Positions 36,541 through 48,700 are shown, counted from the stretch's first letter. The stretch is 64,000 nucleotides of DNA from Prinia subflava (GCF_021018805.1 NC_086248.1:55867485-55931484); one strand, 5' to 3'. Translations and numbers: made by a program. The notes: generated by a model from the letters alone, not told the origin.

Positions 36541-38234
36541 CTCCTGCATAACAAGGTATTGATTGTTAAAGTGTATTTTGCTGGAATACATAAGAGAAAA
36601 AGGAGATTAATTCACAATTACTTAGCAATCAGTTTTTTGGGGAAAGAGTCTGAGCCACAGTCTTCATCCATGTCCAAGCTTCCCAAGCAGATGTTGTTCA
36701 GTGGCCTTGATTCAGTCAAGGGAACAGATTTTAAGTTCAGACTTTAGTTTCCCTAATAGTCAAGAAAAGGAGAAATAGGTCAGCTCTTGAATCCAGCTCA
36801 CTTCTAATAATAATCTGCAGAAGACAAATGTTAACAAAGTGGAAATTTTACATGCAGCTTCTCTGGCAAGTGAAGCTAAGTTTGAAGATTATTGTTTGGA
36901 GGCTATCAGAGGTTATGACAGGCAGCAGATCATTCTTGCCTTGGCCTGCTAATGAAACTTTTTGTAGAGCCATACTGGAATTTAGATTGTCTGTGTGATC
37001 TAGGTTAATACAATGAAAAACTATGAAAAAAACCTAAGGGAGAGAGTTACTTGCTGTTACTGTTGACCCAAATTTTTACATGGCTGGTCAAGTCACTTTT
37101 GCAGAGTAAGGGCTCACAGAGAATCACTTGCCATTTCCAGCTGAGTTTTATGATGTAACAAAAAACTGCTTTGGATTATATGCCCTCTCAGTATCTTCAG
37201 TCACAGCAGGTTAAAATCCTGTCAGAAGTCTGTTTGCAGCACACAAATCTTCAGTCTCCTACATGCAAAATAAAATCCATTGAGGAGGAAAATTAACTGG
37301 ATTCTGTTAGGATAAATTAACAGGACAATATTTCTCTTTTGTTTATCTACAGTTTCTATTAGCCTCTTCTGAAAACAAGACAGCTGTTTGGTACTTCCTG
37401 TCAGAGAACTTCAGTGCTAGAGGTTGCCTTTGTCTATTCCGTAGGTTGAGTCAGATAAAAATCTAGTGAAAAGTATCATACTGACAGTGAGACCAATAGA
37501 GATAATTCTGGCAGTGCCTTTACTTACATTTGACTTTCTCTAAGCCTGAGGAGGGTAATAAAATAAAAATAAAATAAGAAACAACAACAAATAAGTACCT
37601 GAGAATTAAATCTTCTCAGTCCTGATTTCACCAGGAAAGCAGACCTGCTAACAGTGTCTTATTTTTATCAGGATATTAATTTGCTTTTGCTTTTTCTACC
37701 GAATAGACTACACAAGTGCTGTTTATATGCTATTGATGTGAATGTTTGATTATTGCTATTGATTTTACCTTGCTTTATGTAAGATATTTTACCTAAGATA
37801 CATAAGATCATAATGATCAATCTCTTTCCTGTGGTACTAGCTACAGTGGCAGCAATCTTAAATAAATTTTTGACTGAAAATATCTGAGTACAGTGGACTT
37901 AAATGCATGTGGCAAGCTCATCATGAGCACATGTTTTGCAGCACTGGCTATGGTGGACAAGATTTTCAAAAGCACTTCTGAAAGTCTGAATTTTCCCATG
38001 TTGAACCCATCACCCTTCTGCCCATCAAGCCTTCCCAAATCCTCCCTTTCTGTGTTGTCTCCATTGTTTTGGTCATCATTTCTAGACTGCTATAGGAGAA
38101 ACAGAGACAGAATAAGCATATTAACAGTAGCCCTATACCAGCCTGCTGCACCAGAGATGCCTGTAGCAGCATGGCACATTGTCTCTTCAGCAGTGTGCCC
38201 TAGACAAAGGCTGCCAGCTGTTTCCCCTGCCAAC

Positions 38235-38415
38235 CACCCTGCGTGGATGTGGCTGTGCCACGGGAGCCGAAGGTCCCTGTGGAATGCATTTGGAAGGCGT
38301 GCGGCTGCGTTTTGTTTGACATCATGACAAATCCCAGCTGTACAGCCGGCTGTGGGCCTGCCCAAGGTGGAGAGAGAGGCTTTCCTCGTCTCTGGCTCTG
38401 CACGGCTGCCAGGGA
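38235..38415. promoter_or_regulatory. CpG-retaining GC-rich patch
   Basis: About eight CpG dinucleotides survive within 180 bases (for example GCGTGG, CACGGG, GCCGAAG, GGCGTGCGGCTGCG, GCCGGC, CTCGTC). That is far more than in neighbouring DNA. Frames on both strands are open but unrecognised. It may be a small CpG island, an enhancer or a conserved element. Confidence 0.25.
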
Positions 38416-39931
38416 GGGCTGCAGTAACATAACTCCACTTTGCTCCATATTTTTCCCATATTTAAAAGAAAATAAACCATATGAAAAAATGCCCTTCCCA
38501 CATGCATAAGGGCTTCTGAACTCCTCCTGTGCTCTGGATAATTGTTCTCAACTTGCATTTAATTTTAAAGCTTGCTGCTTCTATTTCAAACCAAAGAGGG
38601 ATTTGTCAGCCATTTCCAATTACAGTAGTTTGCCTAAGGAAAGACATATTTCGACTTACAAACCTCATACTGCCTGTGTGTCTGCACCCATCCAAGCACA
38701 CCTAGGGCTGAGAAGCAGATAATGACACTGTAGGGTTATAAAAAATAACATTAGCAGAGCCTCCTGTGATAGGATAAGAGGCTTAAGGGTTTTAAAGTAA
38801 GAGAAGGTAGGAACAAGAGGGGACTTTAAGGAAGGTAGGGATTGGCCACTGAAAGAGGTTATTAACGGAAGGGTTTGTTGTCTTGCCAGCTTCAGATTAA
38901 GCAGATTTTTTGTGGGGTTTTTTTCCTGGAAGATGTATAATAGTCATATTCATTTTGCTGAGTTCAAGTCAGATGTAGGCAGTAAAATTTTCAGGTCATC
39001 TATAGTCAAGAAGTCAAGCAGACATTTAATGACCTCTTTTACTCCTAAATTCAAGAGATCAATGAAGAAACATCGAAGTCCTTGGAATGAAACTGCGAAA
39101 GCTTCACTGTGTGAGAGAACTGAGACAACTTAAGAAAGATGCCCTGATCCTAAACCAGTTTGTGAACATGAGCATCCATCTCCAGAATAGATGTTGATCT
39201 CTGCAGTGGACTTACAATCTCTGCTTAACTCAGGGAGTCATAAAGAGAAATGATCAGAGGATCAGCTGTTTTGCTATAAAGAACCTGTTTTAATAAAGCC
39301 CTGCTCTTTTTTGTGGCATCTTTGAAAAATTGACAATATGTTTCCATGCAAAAGACTCTTTAATTCTTACAATCTTTCTGGCCCCTACTGGGACATGGGT
39401 GTTTTTACCTCAGCGAGCTTAAGTTTTGTGTTTGTCACTAACCCATGGCTCCAAGATGTGAGGGACTACCTGTCGGGAAATTTAAAGTAGTTTTTGTTTG
39501 TAAAACAAAGCTCTTGTGTAGTGACTTCGTGCCTAAGATAATTCTCTGTCCACCTGTTCAGCCCTGAGAGGGCCAGAATGATACAGCCACTTTCTCCTTA
39601 TCCTGGGCTTCTTCAGAGGTCCTGTCATAGCTGAAAGAGCCAAGGCACCTTGGTGGGCTGTGAAATGAGCTCCAGCACCCTGCCCCCACTCCTGTGGCAG
39701 ACACCCTTTGGTGCCGGTGCTCTCTGTGCTGCACCAGCTGGGTGGGCACACTGCAGCACACAGTGGCACGATGACACAGATGGGCGTGCCACCCTTCAGC
39801 CACACTGCATCACAGGAGAGGCTAGGTTTGCCTGTAGAAAACCATGACTAAATACTGCCAAGCAGCTGATAACTTTCCAGATCTGCCCCTGGGCATCTGG
39901 ATTGAAAGTGCTGCTTTTTGGACTGCTGTAG

Positions 39932-39950
39932 TGGCCAGCAGGGGGGACCT
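39932..39950 (+). promoter_or_regulatory. CTCF-like motif
   Basis: TGGCCAGCAGGGGGGACCT follows the CTCF core consensus TGGCCASYAGRKGGC closely for the first 14 bases, with GGAC in place of GCGC at the end. It is a motif match only. Confidence 0.4.
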
Positions 39951-41539
39951 GCCCCACAATGCAAACATTTGTTTAAGTGATGCTTTTAGCAGTAGATTAA
40001 ATCTCAGCAGAACCATGGGTACTAATTCCAGCTGCATGAAGGCCTCCCTTGTAGCAATATATCTATTCTGAGTGTAGACAAGTCTCAGAAACATTAACAA
40101 ATTGGCACTGAGGGGATTCTATAATATCTCAGTTTCCCACAGCCAGTTCAGCTTCAGATAGGACCCAGAAGTTTTTAAAGGGGCAGACTGGATAAAAAAC
40201 AAAAGGAGGCAGAAGAGAAACAGGGCTCAACACAGCCATGACAGGGAAAGGAAGGATATCTTTTTGCTGTCTCAATCCTGTTTTCCACTTCTTAGATAAA
40301 CATGGCTCTTTTCTGAGTACCCCGGTGCCATTGCCCTCCCTCTCTCTATGTGTGGGAAGGGGAAGGATGCGCAGGTACTTCTCATTGCCCTGCTTGTATC
40401 CCCCCAGTTTTGTCTAACATAGAGCTGCCCCTGCCCATAACACATCTCTGACTCTCACACTGGGTAGCTCTCTGCTCCTGCTCCTCATCTCCATTGCGTG
40501 CAACTTTCTTCACTCCCTGTTTGCTCTGGTTCTTCTTTTAAGGACTCACATGCTTTTTCTGAGTTGCCTAGAGTTCTCTTTGTTTACCTAGTAACAGAAG
40601 GCCTTTCCTTTTCCCAAAATGTGACTGTGATCCTTATCTGTCATTGCTTTGTTTTTTTCTTTCACCTTGCAAACCACTCTTGACCTTCCCTTTAAATGCT
40701 CAAGATTCTAAACTTCTGCAACTCTTCTCGCTGCACAACGTGGCAATCCCTCCTAAGTTCTGTTGTAGGGATTTGACAAGCCTGCCCGTGTCCATGCAGT
40801 AACAAGACAGCCTTATGCTTTTGGTCAGACTAATATGGGATGGCATATCTCTGACAGTCATATCTAAACACAGGGAAAGCTGTGAAAACCAGACATGTGG
40901 TGCACCCTCTCCTGAGTTAGAAAAGACAAGATGCATTAGTTGCATCTGTATAAACACTTTTGTCCTTCATTGTTTGGAGTTGCATCTGATCCCAAATATA
41001 ATACTCATTCTGGGTGGGAAAAGGAAAAATAATCTCCTTCAATTTCTCATTCTCTCTGGCTACTGATATCATATCTTATACTTCTGCTAGCAGTAATTTT
41101 TAAATTTATCCAGTCACAGGACAGTGTTCTGGCAAGTTCCTGTTGCTGTTCTTCCTAGTGTCATTCAAGCACCTTGGCAATAGTCAGCCTAATAAAGCTT
41201 TCTCTGAGGCCCAGCCCAGATTAGCACAGAGGCAGACAAAAGCCAAAAGGAAAAAAAAACAACACCAAGATCTGTACTTGGAGTGGAAAAATAGTTAGGC
41301 TAACAAGCTGGAAGTGTCAAGCAGGGGACTCTTGGGAACTAAGGGCATTTCTCCACTCAGTTTGCCTGGAGAGGAATCTTCTTGTGTAAATAACACCAAA
41401 ACACCTCATTTCTTACAGAAAGGAGATACAGCAAATGGACAAGCCTTTCACAAGAGAACATTACACTGAAGGTGAGAGGGATCTTGCCAGCTAGAGACTG
41501 GATTTGAATCCAGGTTCTGCCATGTTACAGCAGCCCTCT

Positions 41540-42058
41540 TGTTAGAGGGTAGAAACGAGCTGAGACACAGACTTCTTGTTTATCACAGTATTAAAAGGGT
41601 CCTGGTTTATTCCTCTTTACAGTTTAGCCATCCTGACTCCATCTATTCATCGGCTCTGGCTGCAGCAAGCTCCTACTGTGGGTTTCCCTTGCAGCCTCTG
41701 ATTGCTGGTTATTTCCTGCTAAACTCTGACTGCAGGTATCAGTTTGCAGACTCTGACTGCAGGCTTTTACCTGGCTAGACTGTGACTGCAGGTTCCAATA
41801 ACAGGCTTTAACTGCAGACCCTGACTGACCTCACAGCAGTGATTCTCTCTCCTCAGAAACCTCCATGATTATCTCCTTCCCTCTCCCTCCAAGTTTCTCC
41901 ACCTTCATGATCCTCCCCTCACCAGCTAACCCACTTCCTTTTATCACATTTATCTTTACTGGCTATAGCTGTGACTCATCAGGGGTAAGGCTGAATTGGT
42001 TAATTAACACAGCTGTAACTTATCAGGGGAAAGGTCTCCTGTATTCCCTTCTTCTACA
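41540..42058 (-). mobile_element. Solo-LTR-like endogenous retrovirus remnant
   Basis: Read on the minus strand the element begins TGTAGAAG (42,058) and ends TCTAACA (41,540), giving the TG...CA ends and a short imperfect terminal inverted repeat typical of LTRs. A polyadenylation signal AATAAA lies on the minus strand at 41,611-41,606, about 65 bases before the 3' end, with CTGTGTCTCAGCTCG in the U5-like part. Inside are four copies of the TGACTGCAGG core (plus-strand starts 41,727, 41,754, 41,783 and about 41,809) spaced 26-29 bases apart. A second pair shares AGCTGT(G)ACTCATCAGGGG and AGCTGTAACTTATCAGGGG. No gag, pol or env similarity is present on either side. The flanking bases (CCTCT and CTTCC) do not form a clean target duplication, so the edges or the solo status are uncertain. 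Confidence 0.7.
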
Positions 42059-42061
42059 CTT

Positions 42062-43370
42062 CCAGGGTCAGAAGAACAGTCCAGCCACTGGCTTTGACCC
42101 TCGTGGTGTTGGGTGTATGTCCTTGCAGTTTGATTCAGCCACTGTATTAGCCAATTGGGCTGCAGAGAACATCAAGACAACACTGAAGGGCAGAACATTT
42201 GTCTGCCAGTAGCAGTGCAGGCACCAAAGGGTTTTAAATTTGAGACTCATCCTTCCAGCAAGAGAAGGCAGCTGAATGTGACTTAGAGGCACTCCGCCAT
42301 GAATTTAGTTATTTTAAAATTCATGGAGATTTAGAAACATAACATAAATAACTTAGAAGGATTAAAAAAAGAGAGATATTTCTGGAGTTAATGGGAACAT
42401 TCAGTTCAAATTGAAAATATTAATGAAGGAACATTGGAAGCTTTATAAATGCTTTGAAGTTTCATCTATGTAACAAACTCCTGGAACTGGAAGAAATTTC
42501 TCCATTAGGTGGGTCATCCCACAGATGCCCACCTAAGCTGGTACTGGTCAGTATCATGGGAAAGACAGGAGACGGAATTTGTAACAATTTGAATAACACC
42601 AAAAAGGTAATATATTTTCTGCCAAGTCTTTTCCTCTATCCAAAGCAGAAACCAACTAGGAAAATATGTTTAACATCAGACATACTTTTTTCCCTTCGTA
42701 TGAAGAAATCCAGAAGATGAGTGTTTCATTATAAAAATATTTCATACTTAAGAGATACTGTCGTTATGCCCTTGGTTGGGTAGCAGAGTAAACAGTTGCA
42801 TGAAAGTGAAAAGATTTAAGATGTGTTAAAAGAGAGTTCATTTTAGCTGCACTGTAACTACAATAACATACCTATTTTTTTTCATAACCATGCCAATCTT
42901 GTATGAACACTCTCCCTTCCTGTTACTCTTTCACATTGCCTGGATAGGAAATCAAATGCAATGGAGATGGGTGAGACCAGGAAAGTTTCATATTTTATTG
43001 AACTTTGAGGGGTTTTGGGGCCAGTGGCTTGCAGAGGTAGAACTCTGTGGAGGGTTTCATCTGTAGCTCAGTGATTGGCAATTGAAGGATGAACCGTGTG
43101 AACAGACATGAATGAAAAAGAAGAACTACATTTGGCCCCAGTTTCGTCTGTTGCAATGCAGGAATAATTTGCAGCTTGAACCATATTTGTTTGATTTGTC
43201 TGTAGAGAACACAGCATTTTTTGAAAGAAACTCAGTTTTGCTGACTCCTGTGTTTGGAAATTACCTTTTCAGTTACTCAAACAGGAAAGGATAAATGCTG
43301 GAAACGTTATTAATAAAACATTAAGCCCCCTCCTCCTCTCCCTCCCCAAAACCCCAGCTCCTAATTCAGC
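42062..43370. other. Unique non-coding sequence
   Basis: No gene recognised. A 10-base inverted repeat CCATGAATTT/AAATTCATGG lies at 42,297-42,326. The 42,068-42,292 and 42,454-42,720 frames have no domain. Confidence 0.5.
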
Positions 43371-43374
43371 AGAG

Positions 43375-43700
43375 GTCAAACAATAAAGTTTACAATCACG
43401 CACTCCACACTGCTCAGCGCTCTGAGCCAGCACACCAGTGACTGGCCAGATTAGTTAATCTTCCTCAGCTTCGTCTTGGGCCCTATAACTACTGCGGCAG
43501 GTCATTAACCAGCTGGTGAAGCCCCGGCACATCGTACATTTATTCCCAAACCTTAGCAGCCGTTGTTGAGCCCAGGAGCCTTAAAGAGGTACTTCTGATG
43601 TTAGCTGACAGAATGTTAATTTATGCTCGCTGTAATTCAAAGGGATTCCAAGGCAACTGTAAACTAATGAAACCTGAATAACTTTCCTGGAGAAGGTTCC
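43375..43700. promoter_or_regulatory. Likely conserved non-coding element (enhancer-like)
   Basis: The block keeps about nine CpG dinucleotides (CACGCA, AGCGCT, TTCGTC, TGCGGC, CCCCGGC, ATCGTAC, GCCGTTG, CTCGCTG) over 240 bases in CpG-poor DNA. It shows many TTAAT/ATTAAC homeodomain-like cores and matches no repeat or open frame. This combination is typical of developmental enhancers in gene deserts. Conservation cannot be tested here. Confidence 0.4.
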
Positions 43701-43982
43701 TTATTTAATCAGTTGAACTAAAATGGAAATATGTAAAATGAGCAGTCATTCTTTCTTTTAAAATATAAGGCTTTTTTTGTGAGAAGGGAGATAAATGAGA
43801 ACATGTTGTATTAGAGGAATGAGATGTAGAAAAATGTTTGATTAATGCAAAATATTTATTCTCCCTAAGTTCCTTGATTTTTTTTTAAACTCTGCTGTTC
43901 ATCACTGCCAAAAGTAAAAAAGCAAAGAACTCAATGTCTACTAAGTTTGGTAACCTAGCAGAGGTATTACTTTCAGCCAGGA

Positions 43983-44056
43983 TTTTCTTTTTCTTTTCTT
44001 TTTCTTTTTTTTTTCTTTTTATTCTCTCATTTTTTTTTCCTTTTCGTTTCTTTTTA
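43983..44056. repeat. Pyrimidine-rich (TTTTC)n tract
   Basis: An irregular T/C simple repeat with T runs up to ten bases. Confidence 0.9.
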
Positions 44057-44059
44057 ATC

Positions 44060-44125
44060 TCAAATGAAAGGCTCTCTTTAATCAGATAATTGACCGGCTG
44101 GTAATTTTAGCCGTTCATGACACAC
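44060..44125. promoter_or_regulatory. Possible conserved homeodomain-site cluster
   Basis: CTTTAATCAGATAATTGACC and GGCTGGTAATTTTAGCCGTT lie within 65 bases. They hold three TAAT/ATTA cores and two CpG, just after a pyrimidine tract and 350 bases past the enhancer-like block at 43.4 kb. Confidence 0.25.
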
Positions 44126-44982
44126 CAGTTGGCAGGTACAGTGGTACATAACCATGAGGCTTTTCCTATAGCCCTCCCTCCCTCTGGGACACTCACAGAC
44201 CTGTCTCTGTCTTATCAGTCCCAGGGGACAATTCCCAAACATTGTGCAATGTGCAAAATGCAAAGAAGGGGCCTTTTCCCTCCCGAAAAGGAGGGCCAGC
44301 TGTCAGGGGTAATGGCTGCCAGTGGATGCACAGATGGCACTGGAGGTGTTCCCTCAGCCCACTGAGCACCTGGAGAAAGGGGGTGTCCATTGTACAGCTG
44401 TTCTTGTGGGGGCCATGCTCTGCCCTGCTCCTGGGGCTCAGGACCAGGTTGGTGGGGGGCCCAGTAGCAGCAGACACGGATGTTCCCAGAGCCTGCCACA
44501 CTGGCAAGGAAGGCATAATCCTGAGGGCTTCTCCTTTTCATTTCAGAGGTCCCCCAAATGGGGGCTTCTTGCTCTGTCTCTCTTCTCTGCTCTTCGCTTT
44601 CAGTGGTGACTGGGAGTGAAATGTAACTTGCTGCATGACTGACAGACCTTCAAGCTCCTCAGCAAACCCTGGGCCTTATTTTGAAAGGCCCCTGAAAGAA
44701 AAAGGATCGTGTGCTCTCTGAATGCAGGGCTGCTGAACTGCTGCCAACCCCAGGCTGCTCCATTCAAAGGGCTGAGTGAATAAATGAGAATAACATCCTT
44801 GGGGACCTCAGGGATCGGTTTACTCTGAAAATCCTCAGCCTTACAAAGGGTCAGAGTCACAAGGTAAATGAAAATGGCTGAGAGGGAACTTTGATGGCCA
44901 AAATACTGTAACTGTAGAGGACTTGAAAGAAAACTCTAGTTTTTAAAAAGTGAGAGAAGAGAGGAAGCAAAGAGGGGAGAAT

Positions 44983-45001
44983 GTGGCTAGCAGGGGGACT
45001 T
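44983..45001 (+). promoter_or_regulatory. CTCF-like motif
   Basis: TGGCTAGCAGGGGGACTTC matches the CTCF core with one change in the CCA part. It has the same orientation as the next motif 114 bases downstream. Confidence 0.35.
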
Positions 45002-45096
45002 CAGCCTGCAGCCTCACCAGAAAGGAGAGGGGGGAATGAGAACAGGAGAACAGAAAGAAATGTCTCAGTTCTCTTAATAAACAGTGATCTTTGAAA

Positions 45097-45113
45097 TACT
45101 GCTAGGGGCAGTG
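45097..45113 (+). promoter_or_regulatory. CTCF-like motif
   Basis: TACTGCTAGGGGCAGTG resembles the CTCF core CCASYAGRKGGCAG with a T at the second C of the core. It is followed by a weaker GTAGCAGGGGAG. Motif match only. Confidence 0.3.
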
Positions 45114-45699
45114 GCTGTAGCAGGGGAGAGCCTCTCTCCTGCCTGATGCCTCAGTGGAACAAAGGTATTTACTTTGGGTAATGATAAGCACAGTAGAACA
45201 GAACAGCATTTCACTCAGTAAGTAACCAACAGATCTCAGGACACGGAGGGCTGAGAAAATGGCTCAACCATCAGGACATGACTGCACCCTGTCCTGAAAG
45301 AAACTGAAGAAAATTGCACCCAAGTGCAGTTCAGATATTTTTGGTGGATCATTTAAAAATGAACATATAAGCTAAAGCAGAGACATTTTAAAAGGACATT
45401 TTGGAAATAGCTTCGCAGTGGTATGGAAGACAAGGATGTGGATGTGTGAACTTACTTTGAGTCTGTTTAAATTTGCTAAAGTCAGTAAGTTGTATGAGGC
45501 CAGATGCACATTAACATCTTGAGACCATTGGGAATTAGACACCCAAACACTTCAGTCTCTAAATCTCTGGCTCTTGTTGGTCTCTTCTCTTTACCCTTAG
45601 TTCTCTGACCAACTCCATTAATACTGACAGTAGTAAAGTTAAACACAGTCCTAAACATTTGCAGGATCAGGAGGTATGTGACTTAGAGCAGCCGCAGTT

Positions 45700-45778
45700 T
45701 CTTATTAGGTGTTTGTACAGTGCCTGGCATCTGGGCCCCATCTCAGTTGGAGTTACTGCAATTCAAGTCATAGTAAGT
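45700..45778 (+). repeat. Likely ancient amniote interspersed-repeat tail
   Basis: TGTACAGTGCCTGGCATC, GGGCCCCATCTCAGTTGGAG and TTACTGCAATTCAAGTCATA resemble, in order, a repeat tail I recall from reptile, bird and mammal genomes (GTGCCTAGCACAATGGGGCC, then a TAATACAAATAATA end). I am not sure of the family name. The copy is old, with indels. Confidence 0.5.
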
Positions 45779-45779
45779 T

Positions 45780-48700
45780 AAAAAATAGGTTAAATATCGA
45801 AGTATAAAAATCTTCTGACAGATTATCTTCTGCTGGTGAAATAATTTTTTAAGTCCTTAAGGTCAGGATACTCGGCTGACAAGTGCACAGCTTTGATCAG
45901 ACGGCTTCTTCCTAAATGATCATTGCACCTTAACTAAGGGAGAAGTTTTATGTGCAGCTGAACTCATTTGTGCTCTCACATGTCCAATGTGATACCTGTA
46001 GGCTACTAAGAGAGTTACAGGCATGTCTCCTTCCTCAGCTGCCAGTAAAGATTCTGCTATCTACAGATAGTTTGTGAACAGTTATTTGTTTCCATAACAA
46101 AAGAGGGTAAAAAGAATATCCTACTGAAAAACAGAGAAATTCAAGCTTGTTGCATTTAGACATTCAGATCAAGGTTCATATTTCCCGAAAAAGAGTCTTA
46201 CCTTTAACTTCCACTAGGCTTCATGTTGTCATATAGACTCCATGACTTGTAACTGCTGTTTAGTACACACTTTAGTTGATAGCACTAATAGTACCCCATA
46301 CTAATCCACAAAATAACAGTGGGCAGAGAAAATGCAGGATCCTATTTTGTGTTTCCTACACACCAGCTGTAATATTGTTCCTTTGATCAAAGTTCCCGTG
46401 CCTTGGGATCCATATGAGGAAGAACCTCTCAGCCCCAGAGAGCACCATAGATTGTAGTATTTTTTAGGATTAAAATGAGAGGGTTAACTCACCAGTAGTG
46501 TAGACCAGTGAGTAGCTAAGCCCTTCATTTGAAAATGATAGATAAAACCTACCTCAGACTCTTTTGTTTTGTGTAGTGGGTTGCTATCAGAGTTGATGGG
46601 ACTGAGAGGAAGTAAAATTGCATCCCCATGGGCAAATGCTAATAGGAGACTTTTTAAAATCTAGAAATATTTGAGGCCTTTCTAAAGGTTTATTTTTTGA
46701 ACATCAGGTTCAGAAGACTGCATATAGGCTTAAATCCTTGTACTAGGCAGAAGAGACATCACTGGATTGTGATCTAGTTTCTGTGTCATACTCTAGAAAC
46801 TTCAAGAGGACACATATAACTTTTCTGCACCTTCATTTCATCTACACAATGCAGAAACAGAAGCACTAGTTTAATCATACAGGCTGTGCAAAAGAGGTAC
46901 AAGTAAACTGTAGAAATCTTACTTTGGCAGATTAATTAATGGAGGAAAAAAAAGGGCTTTGTTACAGAGCACACCAGAAGATAGTTCATCTTTTATTTTT
47001 AAACATAAGCAGGTAGTTCACAAAACTCAGGATGGGTTTTCTAACACACTGGGTGCCTAACCCAGGATTTGGGCTCTCTTCGTGGATGCTCTGAAATCCA
47101 GTGTGGAACAAAGTCATGCTCCAGCATACCCAGTATTGATGGGTTTTCCTTTTAGCCTGCCACCTGTTTTCCCACACCAGTGGGAGCTTTGTTACCTTTG
47201 AGATCTCTGTCACCTTTGTCAAATTTAGCTGATGTAGGCCAAAGGGCTCAGAAGTTATTGAAGTATCTCATGTTGATATAAGACTCATTTCCTTAGGAAA
47301 TCAGGCTGAGAAAGCAGTTGGGTTCAGAGTACACTCAAGGCTGTAACATGCCATAATTCATTGTAGCTGTGAGCATCACTGCATAAATGAACACAAATGC
47401 ACATGTGTTTCCTAATGTCTACTGGAAGCTATAAGCAGAACCAATAATGGATATGTAATTGTATTTATTTTTCACAAATGTCTTTTAAGAAAGGATTCCC
47501 TTAAACCAACAGTTTGAGAAATGTCCCAAACTGGGATTTATCTCAATTATGTTGTGTACGATTATATGATTGACATTTTTTTCCAGGAGAAAAAACTCAA
47601 GTTGCACATGGAGTTCATTAAAATTGGACTAATGGTTTCAATCATGCTTCTAATAGTGTGGAATAGCTGGTCAGCAGTGTGGGCTGTGGATAAGCCTGTA
47701 TGATATCTGCTGAAATATATGTGCTTTCTTTTTCCCTCCTCACCATGAGCAAACTGTTGCTGAAATGTTTTATTTTTTCAAATGTAAATAAGGAGAAACA
47801 TGAATGGAGAAGACTCTGAATGAACATGAAGAGTAAACACGGTAAGAATATACAAAGCCTTGCTATAGATGTGTTCAGGCAGGTAGGGACAAAGAGGCAT
47901 GTGGGGAGGACAGCTGATGTTCCTCTGCAATGCAGTCACAGGGAAGGGCAGTGTCAGGGCAGAACAAGTCAGATTTTCTTATAAAGTGCCAACTTGTTCT
48001 TAGCCTCAAGCTGACAAAAAGCAGAATGGTGCACCTTAACTGGCTAATAAAGTGCCGACATTTTCTTTAAAGTAACTCTTGTTTTCACAGTGTCTACAAT
48101 CAGTTTTTAAAAAGTGTATGTCAGGCAAACAGTTTTTGGTATTTCAGGTTTTTTTGGAGTTGCAGGGGTTTTGTTGATGTGGGGACAGGGAGCAGCTGCC
48201 CCACATGCAGCCCCCCTCAGGCTTTTTTCCTTGAAAACCTTTGCAAACTACACGTTCCTTGTTTTGTTTGTCCAGTGTTACCCAGCAGCAAAACTTTGGA
48301 GTTCCATTCCAAGTAACGTGCTCGGGGCCAGACCAGTGCTTTTCATCTGGGGCTGTGGATTTAACTGCGGCCTTCAGAGGGCAGCCCAGGGCAGCAGACA
48401 GCACACTGAAACCTCCTCTCAGATGAGGTTTGGACCCTCTTGTCATATTTTATTCTGAGCTCTTTCCTGGATGGCAGTATTGATTAATGGCATTATTCCC
48501 CACGTGCCGTGCCTGTGCAAGGCGATACCGGAGCGTGGCTCTGCCTCTGTGGACATAACAGCACAACCAAAATGCAGGGTGGTGGCTGTGGTTCTGCTGG
48601 ACAGGCTGTTGTGGGAGATCTTGAGAAGAGAAAAAGGAAGCCCCTTTGCTATGTTGTGTTTCTGTGCAACAGAAACTTATCTATAGGTGTGGGTATGACA

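Larger units (their letters stand above)
36545..41530. other. Unique non-coding sequence
   Basis: No gene recognised. Listed separately are a CpG-richer patch at 38,235-38,415 and a CTCF-like motif at 39,932. An A/T simple repeat lies at 37,556-37,592. The 144-codon plus-strand frame at 37,893-38,327 is overlapped by minus-strand frames of 68-91 codons and has no domain or splice context; I do not call it a gene. Confidence 0.5.
44130..45695. other. GC-richer unique sequence, open in many frames
   Basis: From 44,193 to 44,619 four frames of 95-125 codons overlap on both strands. None shows a domain or codon bias that picks it out, so this reflects low stop density in GC-richer DNA. Two CTCF-like motifs are listed at 44,983 and 45,097. 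No repeat was recognised. Confidence 0.45.

Noticed and set aside
37958..37998. TTTTCAAAAGCACTTCTGAA block as another ancient amniote repeat
   Set aside because: The resemblance is short and I could not extend it on either side.
37893..38327. 144-codon plus-strand frame
   Set aside because: It is overlapped by several minus-strand frames in a GC-richer patch, with no recognised domain.
41490..41522. Primer-binding-site-like GGATTTGAATCCAGGTTCTG and CCA next to the LTR
   Set aside because: It lies about 18 bases from the LTR end, too far for a normal primer-binding site, and I could not match a specific tRNA 3' end. The stem CTGGATTTGAATCCAG may be chance.
44193..44619. Several 95-125 codon overlapping frames
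   Set aside because: Frames are open on both strands at once in GC-richer DNA, with no domain or codon preference.
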